64,000 bases of DNA, taken from contig CAZXLA010000002.1 of assembly GCA_964641895.1 (NCBI GenBank), forward strand, positions 1 through 64,000. The letters run 5' to 3'. This DNA comes from UBA2421 sp964641895 (GTDB taxonomy: Bacteria > Planctomycetota > Phycisphaerae > Tepidisphaerales > Tepidisphaeraceae). Every line of letters begins with the position of its first letter. Positions within the stretch are counted from its first letter, which is position 1. The position numbers were made by a program, and so were the translations under genes. Positions 50,444-58,848 of the stretch are shown here, one piece after another. The notes under the pieces are model-generated. The model was not told the origin of the DNA. It searched no databases and worked only from the letters and a program-made list of their open reading frames with translations.

Positions 50444-51475
50444 ATGCTGGAAGCCGCTCTCAAATTCGCCCCCTGCCAGCATCGGCTGAGCGTGCACGGC
50501 CATGCCGTCCAGATCGATTGTGAAGTGGCGGCGATGAACTGGCCGGCGCATCACGCGTTAGGCGAGTTTGCGACCCCCGACTGGCCCGACGGGTTTACAC
50601 CGGTGCCAGGCTCCATTCAGCCTTACGATGAGTCGGTGGTGATGCGCCACCTCTCGCCCGATGCGAGCGCCATCGCCACCGGCGACGAGCTTACCGAACT
50701 TTACGGCCACGGCGAACGATTCTGGCTCGTCGACGACCGCTGGGGCCTGTGTGAAATCAACTTCCTCAAAGGGGAGTGGCGAAGCTGGATTGTGCCCGAT
50801 GCGCGCCTGAGCGGCGTCGCCATGACTGATTCGGCGGTTCTGTGGCCGCTCGCGCAGCTTCTGCAAAACAAGGGCCTGACCCTGCTGCCGGCGGTCTCGA
50901 TCTGCCGCGGGGGGTTTGGGGCGATGATCATCAGTCCGTTCGGCGTCGAGCCGGAACTGTCGGCGCTGATCGGCTCGGGCTGGCGCATTATCGGCCAGCG
51001 CTGGACGGCGCTTCGTGAGGATGAAGGCCGCATTGCCATGCTGCACATGCCCGGTGCCGTCGAGCGATCGAGCGGTGCCCGCCCGCGTAACGGCTCGATC
51101 GAACCCGTGAATGGCCTGATCGACCTCACCGCAAAGAACGCCGATGCCAACCAGCACCACGCGTTCTGTGATGCGGTGATCGTCGTCGACGCCGCCCGCC
51201 GAGGCAGCGTCAGCGTTAAGCCGATGAAAGGCTCGAACGTCGTGGCCAACCTGCGCCGCGCATGGCCGATTTTCGAGCTGCGTTCCCAGCCCAGAATCGA
51301 GCAAATGCCCGCGCGGCTGGCGGCAGAGTGCTCGATCTACGAAGCGCAATTCTCACGCCGGGCCGATGATTTCGTGATGGCGATGGACCAGGTCTCCGCC
51401 AGCCGAATTGCCCGGCCCCGCCGCATGCAGATGCAGATCCTTCCGGCACGCCTGCCTCGCCAGATTCCCGCGTGA
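50444..51475 (+). CDS. HprK-like protein with degenerate P-loop
   Basis: A 343-residue protein of uncertain function. The middle part resembles HPr kinase-like proteins: LLQNKGLTLLPAVSICRGGF then GAMIISPFGVEPELSALIGS and GWRIIGQRWTALREDEG. In active relatives the second stretch is a GPSGSGKST-type P-loop; here it reads SPFGVEPEL, with no Gly-Lys-Ser/Thr, so ATP binding by that loop seems lost. The C-terminal part (FCDAVIVVDAARRGSVSVKP) keeps the general order. The N-terminal 150 residues are of the DUF-type region seen in such proteins. The assignment is from pattern, not a search. Confidence 0.5.
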   Translation: MLEAALKFAPCQHRLSVHGHAVQIDCEVAAMNWPAHHALGEFATPDWPDGFTPVPGSIQPYDESVVMRHLSPDASAIATGDELTELYGHGERFWLVDDRWGLCEINFLKGEWRSWIVPDARLSGVAMTDSAVLWPLAQLLQNKGLTLLPAVSICRGGFGAMIISPFGVEPELSALIGSGWRIIGQRWTALREDEGRIAMLHMPGAVERSSGARPRNGSIEPVNGLIDLTAKNADANQHHAFCDAVIVVDAARRGSVSVKPMKGSNVVANLRRAWPIFELRSQPRIEQMPARLAAECSIYEAQFSRRADDFVMAMDQVSASRIARPRRMQMQILPARLPRQIPA

Positions 51476-51527
51476 GAATCTACTCGGAAAATTCCCTGTT
51501 CTGGTACGCTCAGGAGGGGCCAAGGTG

Positions 51528-51602
51528 AAGGGCGAACGCGAAGGGCACCATCCGCAGTCGACCCTCCCCCCAACCCCCTCCCTGAGTACATGGAGGGGGA
51601 GA
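51528..51602. repeat. GTAC-family repeat, loop plus right arm
   Basis: GAAGGGCGAACGCGAAGGGC, then GCAGTCGACCCTCCCCCCAA and CCTCCCTGAGTACATGGAGG. It lies before the isomerase gene. Confidence 0.85.
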
Positions 51603-51626
51603 ACCTCGGCGCGTACAATCGCATCG

Positions 51627-52469
51627 ATGCAATCGCTGGCGTTTTCCACCAATGCGTTCAAGCAAAGCACGCTTCACGAATCGATCGAGGCGATTGCACA
51701 GATTGGCTACACCGGCGTGGAACTCATGGCCGATTTGCACCACGCCTACCCGCCCCACTTCGACGCCGCCGCCCGTGCCAAGACCCGGCAACTGCTGGCC
51801 GACCGCAACCTGCGCGTCACCAACATCAACGCGTTCACCCATTTCATCGACGGCGACACCTACCACCCGACGTGGATCGAGGACGACCGCGCGCTGGTGC
51901 AGAAACGCATTGAGCACACCAATAATTGCGTGAAGCTGGCAAGGGACTTCGATTGCCGCACGGTAAGCATTCAACCCGGCGGGCCGATGATCGGATCGTC
52001 CAAGTCGTACGAACACGCCGCTTGCGGCTTCGCAGAAGCACTGGCACAGGTCGTTTCACACGCAAAAGAACAGAACGTCATCCTCGCCATCGAACCGGAA
52101 CCCGGTTTGCTCATCCAGACCGCCGACGAATTTCTGATTTTCAAGAACACTTTTTTCAAGAACGAGGACTGCGTACGCATGAACTGCGACATCGGCCACC
52201 TGTTCTGCGTCGGCGACGATCCGGCCGACGTGATTCGTTCCATGCCGGAGCATGTGGCCCATGTGCACTTGGAAGATATCGGCGCCAACCGCGTTCACCA
52301 GCACCTGACGCCCGGAAAAGGCATCATCGACTTCGCCGCCATCTTCGCTGCCCTGCGCGACATTCACTACGCCGGCCATGTGACGGTGGAGCTGTACCCC
52401 TACGAAACCTCCGCCGCCGGCGTGGCGAAATTGGCTTGGGAACATCTTCGGCGTAAGCTGAATGGCTGA
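51627..52469 (+). CDS. Sugar phosphate isomerase/epimerase-like TIM-barrel protein
   Basis: A 280-residue TIM-barrel protein beginning MQSLAFSTNAFKQSTLHESI. Metal-binding strands are visible: GYTGVELMADLHHAYP, NVILAIEPEPGLLIQ (Glu ligand), NCDIGHLFCVGDDP (Asp and His), HVHLEDIGANRVHQHLTPGK and HVTVELYPYETS (Glu ligand). The metal site looks intact, so it is likely an active isomerase or epimerase; the sugar is unknown. HAACGFAEAL near residue 131 contains GCCGCTTGCGGCTTCGCAG, a short palindrome also found in the GT2 gene at 36606. Confidence 0.85.
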   Translation: MQSLAFSTNAFKQSTLHESIEAIAQIGYTGVELMADLHHAYPPHFDAAARAKTRQLLADRNLRVTNINAFTHFIDGDTYHPTWIEDDRALVQKRIEHTNNCVKLARDFDCRTVSIQPGGPMIGSSKSYEHAACGFAEALAQVVSHAKEQNVILAIEPEPGLLIQTADEFLIFKNTFFKNEDCVRMNCDIGHLFCVGDDPADVIRSMPEHVAHVHLEDIGANRVHQHLTPGKGIIDFAAIFAALRDIHYAGHVTVELYPYETSAAGVAKLAWEHLRRKLNG

Positions 52470-52536
52470 CCCTTTGCGGTTGCACGGTTAATTTGGTTGA
52501 TCGAGGGCGCAATGAACAATACGGCAATGAAAGGTA

Positions 52537-52655
52537 TCATCCCGAACGGTGTTCCGGTGCGACCTCTGCGTCACAGCGCTTCGTTTCGCCACACGACACG
52601 GCGAATCAACGCAAGACAACGTAGAGGTCCGTCGCGAGTACGCTTCGGGATGACA
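52537..52655. repeat. Fold-back repeat, TCATCCCGAA family
   Basis: ATCATCCCGAACGGTGTTCC (52537) is opposed by GAGTACGCTTCGGGATGACA (52635-52654), with GACCTCTGCG and CGTAGAGGTC also pairing within. The inner element at 10701-10818 is the same family. It lies just before the amidase gene. Confidence 0.85.
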
Positions 52656-52670
52656 ATTCATCTTACACGC

Positions 52671-53348
52671 ATGATCTACTTATGTGTGCTCACGGCGCTT
52701 TGCGCCTCTGCGGTGAGCAGCTTCGCGCAGACAACCCAGCCAACAATCGTCACCGCCGCCGAATGGGGTTCGAAAGCGCAGCCAATTCCCGACGCTCGCA
52801 AGCACACGCCGAAGTTTGTCACCATTCATCACGCCGGCGTTTTGTGGAAAGGCGAGAAGCCGCCGATCGAATTCGTGCAGAACATGCAGGCGTGGGGACA
52901 GAAAGATAAGAACTGGCCCGACCTGCCCTACCACTTTCTCATCGCCCCCGACGGCACTATTTTCGAAGGTCGATCGCTCGCGTACGAACCCGAGAGCAAC
53001 ACCAAGTACCCGCTCGCGGGCAATATCGGCGTGGAGATGATGGGCAACTTCGAAGCCCAGCGGCCGAGCCTGCGACAATTACAATCGTGCGCGAAGCTCG
53101 TGGCGTGGCTATGTCAGGATTTGAAGATCGACCCAACCCAAATCCGCGGCCATTGCGATGCGGCGCCGGGGCAAACTACTTGTCCGGGAAAGGATTTTTA
53201 CCGCTACCTGAAAGATGGGCAATTCATCAAGTGGGTGCGTGTGCTGCTGGACGGCAAAGACGCGGCGATCACGCCCGGCGAGCCGCTTGAAGGTGGACCG
53301 ACGGAGCCGATTCCAACGATGTTGTTGCCCGCGACGAAACCGAGTTGA
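52671..53348 (+). CDS. N-acetylmuramoyl-L-alanine amidase, PGRP/Amidase_2 family
   Basis: Exported peptidoglycan amidase of 225 residues. A signal peptide (MIYLCVLTALCASAVSSFAQ) is followed by the zinc amidase fold: KFVTIHHAGVLWKG, LPYHFLIAPDGTIFEGRSL, GNIGVEMMGNFE and IRGHCDAAPGQTTCPGK. The zinc ligands (the second His of IHHA, the His of GHCD and the Cys of TTCPG) are present. The ATG at 52671 is preferred since the earlier ATG at 52650 lies in a repeat arm; neither has a clear ribosome binding site. It likely trims cell wall stem peptides. Confidence 0.88.
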   Translation: MIYLCVLTALCASAVSSFAQTTQPTIVTAAEWGSKAQPIPDARKHTPKFVTIHHAGVLWKGEKPPIEFVQNMQAWGQKDKNWPDLPYHFLIAPDGTIFEGRSLAYEPESNTKYPLAGNIGVEMMGNFEAQRPSLRQLQSCAKLVAWLCQDLKIDPTQIRGHCDAAPGQTTCPGKDFYRYLKDGQFIKWVRVLLDGKDAAITPGEPLEGGPTEPIPTMLLPATKPS

Positions 53349-53381
53349 TAAACCAGTGCCAGGCCGATCCCAAAGAAAAAA

Positions 53382-53470
53382 ATAAACCACCAAGACACGA
53401 AGGCACGAAGAAGAACACAGTGAGTGGACTGCATTGTCTTCCCCTTGGAGCCTTGGTGTCTTGGTGGTTG
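53382..53470. repeat. Fold-back repeat, ACCACCAAGGC family
   Basis: AAACCACCAAGACACGAAGG (53383) is opposed by CCTTGGTGTCTTGGTGGTT. It lies between the amidase gene and recR. Confidence 0.85.
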
Positions 53471-53494
53471 AATCTGAATGCATACAATTCCGCC

Positions 53495-54100
53495 ATGGCC
53501 TCGTACACGCAATCGATTCAAAATCTCATCAACCAGTTCGCCTCGCTGCCGGGCATCGGGCTTCGCTCGGCGGAGCGGATTGCATTTCACTTGCTCAAGC
53601 AGAAACCCGAAGACGCCCTGCGGCTGGCCGAGGCGATTCGCGACGTGAAGACGCGCATCCGCCACTGTTCTATTTGCTACAACCTTTCCGAGGGTGAAGT
53701 GTGCGATATTTGCGCCGACCTGTCGCGCGATCAATCGGTGGTATGCGTCATCGAGCAGCCCAAAGACCTGCTGGCGCTGGAGACCGCCGGCAGCTTTCGC
53801 GGGGTGTATCACGTGCTGCTCGGCCGGATCGCGCCGCTGGAGGGGATGGAGCCGGGCGATGTGACGATCGACGGACTGCTGTCGCGGCTGGAGAAAGGGG
53901 AGATCCGCGAGATTATCATGGGCACGAATCCCAATTTGGAAGGCGACGGCACGGCGTTGCACATTCAAAACGAAGTGGGCCGGCGGTTCCCCAGCGTCCA
54001 ACTCACCCGCCTCGCCCGCGGGCTGGCGGCGGGAAGCAATATTGAATACGCGAACAAGAGCGTGCTGGCGGATGCGATTTCCGGCAGGCAGAAGATGTGA
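53495..54100 (+). CDS. Recombination mediator protein RecR
   Basis: Ring-forming DNA clamp that helps load RecA at gaps, 201 residues. It has the helix-hairpin-helix FASLPGIGLRSAERIAFHLL, a Cys4 zinc finger (CSICYNLSEGEVCDIC), and the Toprim domain VVCVIEQPKDLLALETAG with GTNPNLEGDGTALHI. TRLARGLAAGSNIEYANKSV ends it. dnaX and ybaB, frequent neighbours elsewhere, are not here. The ATG at 53495 is clear of the upstream repeat. Confidence 0.97.
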   Translation: MASYTQSIQNLINQFASLPGIGLRSAERIAFHLLKQKPEDALRLAEAIRDVKTRIRHCSICYNLSEGEVCDICADLSRDQSVVCVIEQPKDLLALETAGSFRGVYHVLLGRIAPLEGMEPGDVTIDGLLSRLEKGEIREIIMGTNPNLEGDGTALHIQNEVGRRFPSVQLTRLARGLAAGSNIEYANKSVLADAISGRQKM

Positions 54101-54104
54101 CGGA

Positions 54105-54222
54105 AATCTCCCCCTCCTGGTACTCCGGGACGGGGCTGGGGGAGGGCGAACGCGCATTCAACATCATATCCCGCTCGACCCTTCCCCCTACCCCCTCCCT
54201 TAGTACATGGAGGGGGAGAAAC
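54105..54222. repeat. Fold-back repeat, GTAC-centred family, full copy
   Basis: Left arm CCCCCTCCTGGTACTCCGGG then ACGGGGCTGGGGGAGGG; right arm CCCCCTACCCCCTCCCTTAG then TACATGGAGGGGGAG. The loop contains GGCGAACGCG. It is the best match to 24-135. Confidence 0.85.
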
Positions 54223-54261
54223 GGTTTGCCCCCGCGAAAATCGAATTGTAAATCATGGTTG

Positions 54262-54408
54262 TCAGGCATAACGCACCCAACCGGCTGCAAGGCCGGCTGG
54301 GGCCTGATGAGTGTACGCGGGGCGTTCCCGCCTCTGCACTCACGACGCTCCCTTCCCACTTTCTGGCGACGCCCGTTGTGGTTTACTCCACAACGGGCGT
54401 TTTTTTTT
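54262..54408 (+). ncRNA. Structured intergenic RNA candidate ending in a strong terminator
   Basis: Three hairpins in a row. Hairpin 1: TCAGGC (54262) pairs with GCCTGA (54302-54307) and encloses CCCAACCGGC with GCCGGCTGGG. Hairpin 2: TGAGTG with CACTCA, enclosing GCGGG with CCCGC (54308-54342). Hairpin 3 is the terminator at 54369-54400 followed by nine Ts. It lies between recR and ispE. It could be a small RNA, an attenuator or just the recR 3' end. It does not match any riboswitch consensus I know, nor SRP or RNase P RNA. Confidence 0.4.
54369..54408 (+). terminator. Strong intrinsic terminator between recR and ispE
   Basis: ACGCCCGTTGTGG pairs perfectly with CCACAACGGGCGT around a 6-base loop, followed by a run of nine Ts. 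Confidence 0.93.
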
Positions 54409-54569
54409 GCGGCATTCCAGCCGGTTTTTCGTTGACCGTTCTGGCCCGATAACGTAAACTAAAAAGCAGTAGGCACGTCTGTTTGAGAAACGAAACACAT
54501 CTGCTGCACGCAGATACTTGAAAATTTAAGAATCCGCTGAGAAGGGCGCTGCCCAGCTCTGGCCGTATC

Positions 54570-55472
54570 ATGCGTGTCATGAACGAGTTGGAACTGCTCG
54601 CGCCCGCCAAGCTTAATCTCGTACTTCGTGTGGGACCGCGCGACGCATCCGGTTTCCATCCGCTGGCGAGTTGGATGTGTACGGTTTCGCTCTTTGACAC
54701 TTTATGCATCGCCCGCACGGCGACGCAAGGCATTGCGTTTGAGTGCAATGATTCGTCTTTGCCCACCGATTCTGGCAACCTGGTGGTGCGGGCTGCCGAG
54801 CTTTTTTTCCAGAAGCTGAAGGTTGGTTCGCCCAGCGACGGCGGTATATCGATCACGCTTAAAAAGCGAATTCCTGCCGCCGCCGGGTTGGGTGGCGGCA
54901 GTTCCGATGCCGCGGCCACGCTGGTCGGAATCAACCGTCTGCTCGATGGTCGTTTGCCAAGCGCCCGACTCGCGGAGGAGGCGCAAGCGCTGGGCAGCGA
55001 CGTCCCGTTCTTCTTAGCCGCGCCCAGTGCCTGGTGTACAGGGCGCGGCGAGAAGACTTTTCCGTTGTCCCCGCCTACGGTTGCAAAGTGGGCCATGATC
55101 GTGCTGCCGCCGTTCGGCCTGTCGACCGCTGATGTGTATCGCCGGTTTGACGAATTGGCGCTTGGGCGAATGGAATATTTGAGCCCGCCACTCGATCTGG
55201 ATGTTTGGCCGCAACTGCCCGCGCAACAGTTGCTAACGAAGTTGGAAAACGATCTGGAGCGGCCCGCATTTGACCTGCGCCCGGAGCTGGGCGAAATGCG
55301 GCTGGCGATTGAGCGGACGATCGATCGGCCGGTGCGAATGAGCGGCAGCGGTTCGGCGCTGTTTTCGCTGTTCGATGCCGAGCCGGAGGCGAACCGGGCG
55401 TGTGAAAACACCCTGCAACGCTTCGCGGTTAAAGCCGTAGCAGTGAAATTAGCGCCCGACGGCGCGATGTAA
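54570..55472 (+). CDS. 4-diphosphocytidyl-2-C-methyl-D-erythritol kinase
   Basis: Fourth enzyme of the MEP isoprenoid pathway, ATP-dependent. The 300-residue GHMP kinase has LLAPAKLNLVLRVGPRDASG at the start, the phosphate loop IPAAAGLGGGSSDAAATLVG near residue 105 and the third motif PVRMSGSGSALFSLFDAE near the C-terminus. The first ATG (54570) is used; another in-frame ATG at 54579 would also fit. spoVG follows at 55670, an association known from Firmicutes, where ispE lies near purR-yabJ-spoVG. Confidence 0.95.
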   Translation: MRVMNELELLAPAKLNLVLRVGPRDASGFHPLASWMCTVSLFDTLCIARTATQGIAFECNDSSLPTDSGNLVVRAAELFFQKLKVGSPSDGGISITLKKRIPAAAGLGGGSSDAAATLVGINRLLDGRLPSARLAEEAQALGSDVPFFLAAPSAWCTGRGEKTFPLSPPTVAKWAMIVLPPFGLSTADVYRRFDELALGRMEYLSPPLDLDVWPQLPAQQLLTKLENDLERPAFDLRPELGEMRLAIERTIDRPVRMSGSGSALFSLFDAEPEANRACENTLQRFAVKAVAVKLAPDGAM

Positions 55473-55669
55473 CATTTTCGAGCGATGTAAAATATTTGTG
55501 TAGCGGCGGCCGTCCCGGTCGCTTCTTCCCTGCGAAGATCAGCCGCAACGGCTGAAGCTGCAACAGACGGTTTGTCGTTCCACCGGCGGAGGCTTGCGCT
55601 GCACGCACGTCTTGCTTGTGTTCGCCGGTGGGTGGGGTCACATCTTGGGTCTGCAACGAGGAGCGCGCC

Positions 55670-56167
55670 ATGCAGCTCTCAGAAATCCGTATCAGCCTTT
55701 GCCCGCCCCACGGCGGTCGGTTGAAGGCCTTTTGTTCCCTGACGTTTGATAACACCTTCGTCATCCGCGATGTGAAACTCATCGACGGAAATGAGGGCAT
55801 TTTTCTTGCCATGCCCGCAAGAAAACTCTGCGACCGCTGCAAACGCTGCGGCGAAAAGAACCACCTGCGCGCCCGCTTCTGCAACAATTGCGGCCAGCGA
55901 CTGGACGAAAACCGATCCATGCGCGCCGGCGGAAACGGCAACGGCCACGCCAACCCGCGCGTCAAGCTGCACGCCGACATCGCCCACCCGATCAACGCCG
56001 AATGCCGGCATGAGATCGAGCAACGCGTGCTGGGCGCGTTTCAAGAGGAAGTGGAGCGCAGCAAGCAGCCCGGCTATCAGCCCGTGCGGATGGACATGGA
56101 CGACGACGACATGGACGAAGACCACCATGCCGGCGGCCCACGCGTGCGCTCGACCGGGACGGTGTAA
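55670..56167 (+). CDS. SpoVG-family protein with an inserted zinc ribbon
   Basis: Protein of 165 residues. The N-terminal SpoVG core is clear: QLSEIRISLCPPHGGRLKAF, then FVIRDVKLIDGNEGIFLAMP, and later HADIAHPINAECRHEIEQRV, which is the RDIAHPIN segment of SpoVG. Between them, in the variable loop, lies a zinc ribbon with Cys54, 57 and 60 and Cys71 and 74 (CDRCKRCGEKNHLRARFCNN) and a Gly-rich linker. The C-terminus is an acidic tail (MDMDDDDMDEDHH). SpoVG proteins bind nucleic acid and act as regulators. A GAGGAG site lies 7 bases before the ATG. Confidence 0.85.
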   Translation: MQLSEIRISLCPPHGGRLKAFCSLTFDNTFVIRDVKLIDGNEGIFLAMPARKLCDRCKRCGEKNHLRARFCNNCGQRLDENRSMRAGGNGNGHANPRVKLHADIAHPINAECRHEIEQRVLGAFQEEVERSKQPGYQPVRMDMDDDDMDEDHHAGGPRVRSTGTV

Positions 56168-56331
56168 TAAACCCGTCGTGGCACGGGTTTTCCAACCCGT
56201 CACGACGGTACCCGGCCTTTCCGTACCATTGGCGTCCCGCCGAGGAAGGCGGCACCCCGCCACTCCTCGCTGCCTTCAGAAGTGCATTCATGTCGGAGTA
56301 CCGACATCACCGGCGGGACGCCGATGGTACA
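56168..56331. repeat. Two fold-back repeats after spoVG
   Basis: First, CGTCGTGGCACGGGTTTTCC with AACCCGTCACGACG (56174-56207). Second, GTACCATTGGCGTCCCGCCG (56221) with CGGCGGGACGCCGATGGTAC (56310-56329). The first relates to the element inside carB, the second to 37070-37107. Confidence 0.8.
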
Positions 56332-56532
56332 ACGTCTCGATTTTTGACCGAAATCTACTTGACTTTGCCGTGCCGTATGTTAGCATTTTGATTGGTATTG
56401 ACCCGGCGCGGTTTTACGTCGCTTGGGTGCTCTTTTTCAATTGAATAGACTCTGCAAAAATACGCGACATCGGCGGCAAGCCGATCGGTTCATGTCTACC
56501 GATCGCAACCCCCTGTTTTAAGTCGCAAAGGA

Positions 56533-56592
56533 ACGATTTAGGTACCGCGCAGGAACGGTTTGGAACCGGTTAGGAACCGGTTAGGAACTGGT
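56533..56592. repeat. Short tandem repeat, AGGAACCGGTT
   Basis: About four imperfect 11-base units (AGGAACGGTTT, GGAACCGGTT, AGGAACCGGTT, AGGAACTGGTT) at 56549-56592, preceded by a related AGGAACGATTT at 56530. Confidence 0.8.
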
Positions 56593-56984
56593 TTTTTGCT
56601 CGCCCTCGCGCCGTCGAAAATTTGTAACTTGAATGATGACAATGGGTTAATGCTTGAGCATCGCTGCCGGGAGCCGGTTTTCATTTTTTTTGCGCGAAAA
56701 AGCCGTCGGCGCAATTTCGCTTGTCCTGCGGCGTCGGGCATGCTACGCTCTGCTCCGCCATGTACACACTCAAGTCCATTCGACTTACCGTCGTCGTACG
56801 ATAGGCTGGAACCGCAACCGCTTGGACAGTTCAACCCTGTTACAGGTCTTGCGACCGGCCCACACCAGTGCCGGTACGCGCGGTTCTTCGATTTTCCTTA
56901 CAATCACTATTTACAAGAACTTACTCGTTCGCCTGGAGTTGTTTCTCCTTCGCCGAACGAACAACACAACGGGAAGATGAATCC

Positions 56985-58808
56985 ATGACGGTCATGAACA
57001 AGCCGATGACTCCAGCCAAACCTTCCACCCGCCCCTCTGAGACGCGCTTTAAGGGCCGAACCGGCGCGCAGATTCTGCACGACATGCTGCTGAACGATCA
57101 TGGCGTAGACGTCATTTTCGGTTACCCCGGCGGCGCGATCCTGCCGGTGTTTGATGCGCTCTACAAGTCGCCGGCCAAGTTCATCCTCAACCGCCACGAA
57201 CAAGCCTGCGGCCACGCCGCCGACGGGTACGCCCGCGCCACCGGAAAATGCGGCGTGTGTATCGTGACCAGCGGCCCGGGCGCCACCAATACGGTGACCC
57301 CGCTCGCCACTGCGCAGCTCGATTCGATTCCGATCGTGGTCTTCAGCGGCCAGGTGGCGACGAAGATGATCGGCAACGATGCGTTCCAGGAAGCCGACGT
57401 CACGGGCATTACCCGCCCGTGCACCAAGTGGAACTATCTCGTGAAAGACATTCGCGAGCTGCCCCGGATCATCAACGAAGCGTTTCTCACCGCCACCAGC
57501 GGCCGGCCCGGGCCGGTGCTGATCGACCTGCCCAAGGACATCACCAGCATGGTGTGCCAGGAAGATCTCGACGCCACCCCGCGCGAGCACATTCTTAAAC
57601 GCAAAAAAACCAACCTCACCGGCGGCAGCGCCAAGCAGGTGATGGAAGCGGCCGAGCTGATCAACCGCAGCGAACGCCCGGTGCTGTATGTGGGCGGCGG
57701 CGCGATTACCAGCGGCGCGTGGAAGGAAGTTCGCCAGGTTGCCGACAAAGGTAATATTCCGTGTACCACAACGCTGCTGGGCATGGGCGCGTTTGATGAA
57801 CACGACCCCAAATCGCTCTATATGCTGGGCATGCACGGCAGCGCGTTCGCCAACTTCGCCGTTCAGGATTGCGATTGCCTGATCGCGGTCGGCGCGCGGT
57901 TTGACGACCGGGTGACGGGCAACCTCGCCAGCTTCGCCCCCAAGGCGCGCATCATCCACATCGATATCGACCCGACGAGCATCAGTAAGTCGGTCGACGT
58001 GGATGTGCCCGTTGTCGGCGATGCCCGCTTGAGCCTGGAAGCGATGCTGCAGTTCATCGAGCACCGGCCGCGCAAGGCGTGGTTCGAGCAGATCAACGAA
58101 TGGAAGAGAAAATACCCGTTCAAATATTTCGACGACAGCGAAAAAGCCAAGCCGCAATATGTGCTGGAAGAAATCAACAAGCAGACGAAAAGCGATGCGA
58201 TCTTCGCCACCGGCGTCGGCCAGCACCAGATGTGGGCGGCGCAGTTCCTCCGATGGCGCCACCCGCGCCAGTGCATCACCTCCGGCGGGCTGGGCACGAT
58301 GGGCTTCGGCCTGCCGGCCGCGCTGGGCGCGCAGCTGGGTTGCCCGGACAAAACCGTGATCGACATCGACGGCGACGGCTCATACCAGATGACGCTTTAC
58401 GAATTGGCAACGCTGGCCGAATACGACATTCCCGTGAAGGTGGCGATTCTCAACAACCAGTTTCAGGGCATGATCAAACAGTGGCAGGATTTGTTTTACG
58501 AAAAACGCTACGTGGCCAGCGTGATGAAAAACCCCGACTTCGCCAAAATGGCCGAAGCCTTCGGCGTGCGCGGAATCAAGTGTGAACATAAGTGTGACGT
58601 GCCAAAAGCCGTGAAGGAAATGCTGGCCCACAAAGGCCCGGTGGTGGTCGATTTCTTCGTCGAGCCCAACGAGCACGTCTACCCCATGGTGCCCTCCGGC
58701 AAAGGCCTGCACGAACAGGTGCTCGGCACGGTGGGAAAAGACGGCGGGCAGGTGGAAGAACACCTGCGGCAGTTCAGCAGCGGGCTGGATGAGGGGACGC
58801 TGGCGTGA
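56985..58808 (+). CDS. Acetolactate synthase, large catalytic subunit
   Basis: Thiamine-diphosphate enzyme for the first common step of valine, leucine and isoleucine synthesis, 607 residues. The TPP-activating Glu is in FILNRHEQACGHAADGYARA; other blocks are VIFGYPGGAILPVFDAL, CIVTSGPGATNTVTPLATAQ and the TPP motif DIDGDGSYQMTLYELATLAE ending in ILNNQ. The N-terminal 30 residues are Thr/Pro-rich and probably disordered. The ATG at 56985 follows GGGAAG. No ilvN or ilvC is directly downstream; what follows is a decayed antitoxin. Confidence 0.95.
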   Translation: MTVMNKPMTPAKPSTRPSETRFKGRTGAQILHDMLLNDHGVDVIFGYPGGAILPVFDALYKSPAKFILNRHEQACGHAADGYARATGKCGVCIVTSGPGATNTVTPLATAQLDSIPIVVFSGQVATKMIGNDAFQEADVTGITRPCTKWNYLVKDIRELPRIINEAFLTATSGRPGPVLIDLPKDITSMVCQEDLDATPREHILKRKKTNLTGGSAKQVMEAAELINRSERPVLYVGGGAITSGAWKEVRQVADKGNIPCTTTLLGMGAFDEHDPKSLYMLGMHGSAFANFAVQDCDCLIAVGARFDDRVTGNLASFAPKARIIHIDIDPTSISKSVDVDVPVVGDARLSLEAMLQFIEHRPRKAWFEQINEWKRKYPFKYFDDSEKAKPQYVLEEINKQTKSDAIFATGVGQHQMWAAQFLRWRHPRQCITSGGLGTMGFGLPAALGAQLGCPDKTVIDIDGDGSYQMTLYELATLAEYDIPVKVAILNNQFQGMIKQWQDLFYEKRYVASVMKNPDFAKMAEAFGVRGIKCEHKCDVPKAVKEMLAHKGPVVVDFFVEPNEHVYPMVPSGKGLHEQVLGTVGKDGGQVEEHLRQFSSGLDEGTLA

Positions 58809-58848
58809 GTTTCATGCATGGCATTCGGGCAACAAATGAGGTCATCTG

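Larger units (their letters stand above)
54101..54569. other. Intergenic region recR-ispE
   Basis: The 469 bases hold the GTAC-family element (54105-54222), the structured RNA candidate and its terminator (54262-54408), and then about 160 bases before ispE with no further recognisable signal. Confidence 0.6.
56168..56984. other. Long intergenic region before ilvB
   Basis: 817 bases without a recognisable gene. It contains two fold-back repeats (56168-56331), the 11-base tandem repeat (56533-56592) and about 390 bases before ilvB. TACAAT at 56898-56903 could be a -10 box, but no good -35 box fits. I do not see a leader peptide rich in branched-chain codons or a T-box. Confidence 0.5.

Noticed and set aside
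56593..56984. Attenuator leader peptide or T-box for ilvB
   Set aside because: No short frame rich in Leu, Ile or Val codons and no T-box sequence with terminator could be found.
56907..58262. Long minus-strand frame opposite ilvB
   Set aside because: Shadow of a strongly conserved gene; low-complexity His/Arg/Val composition.
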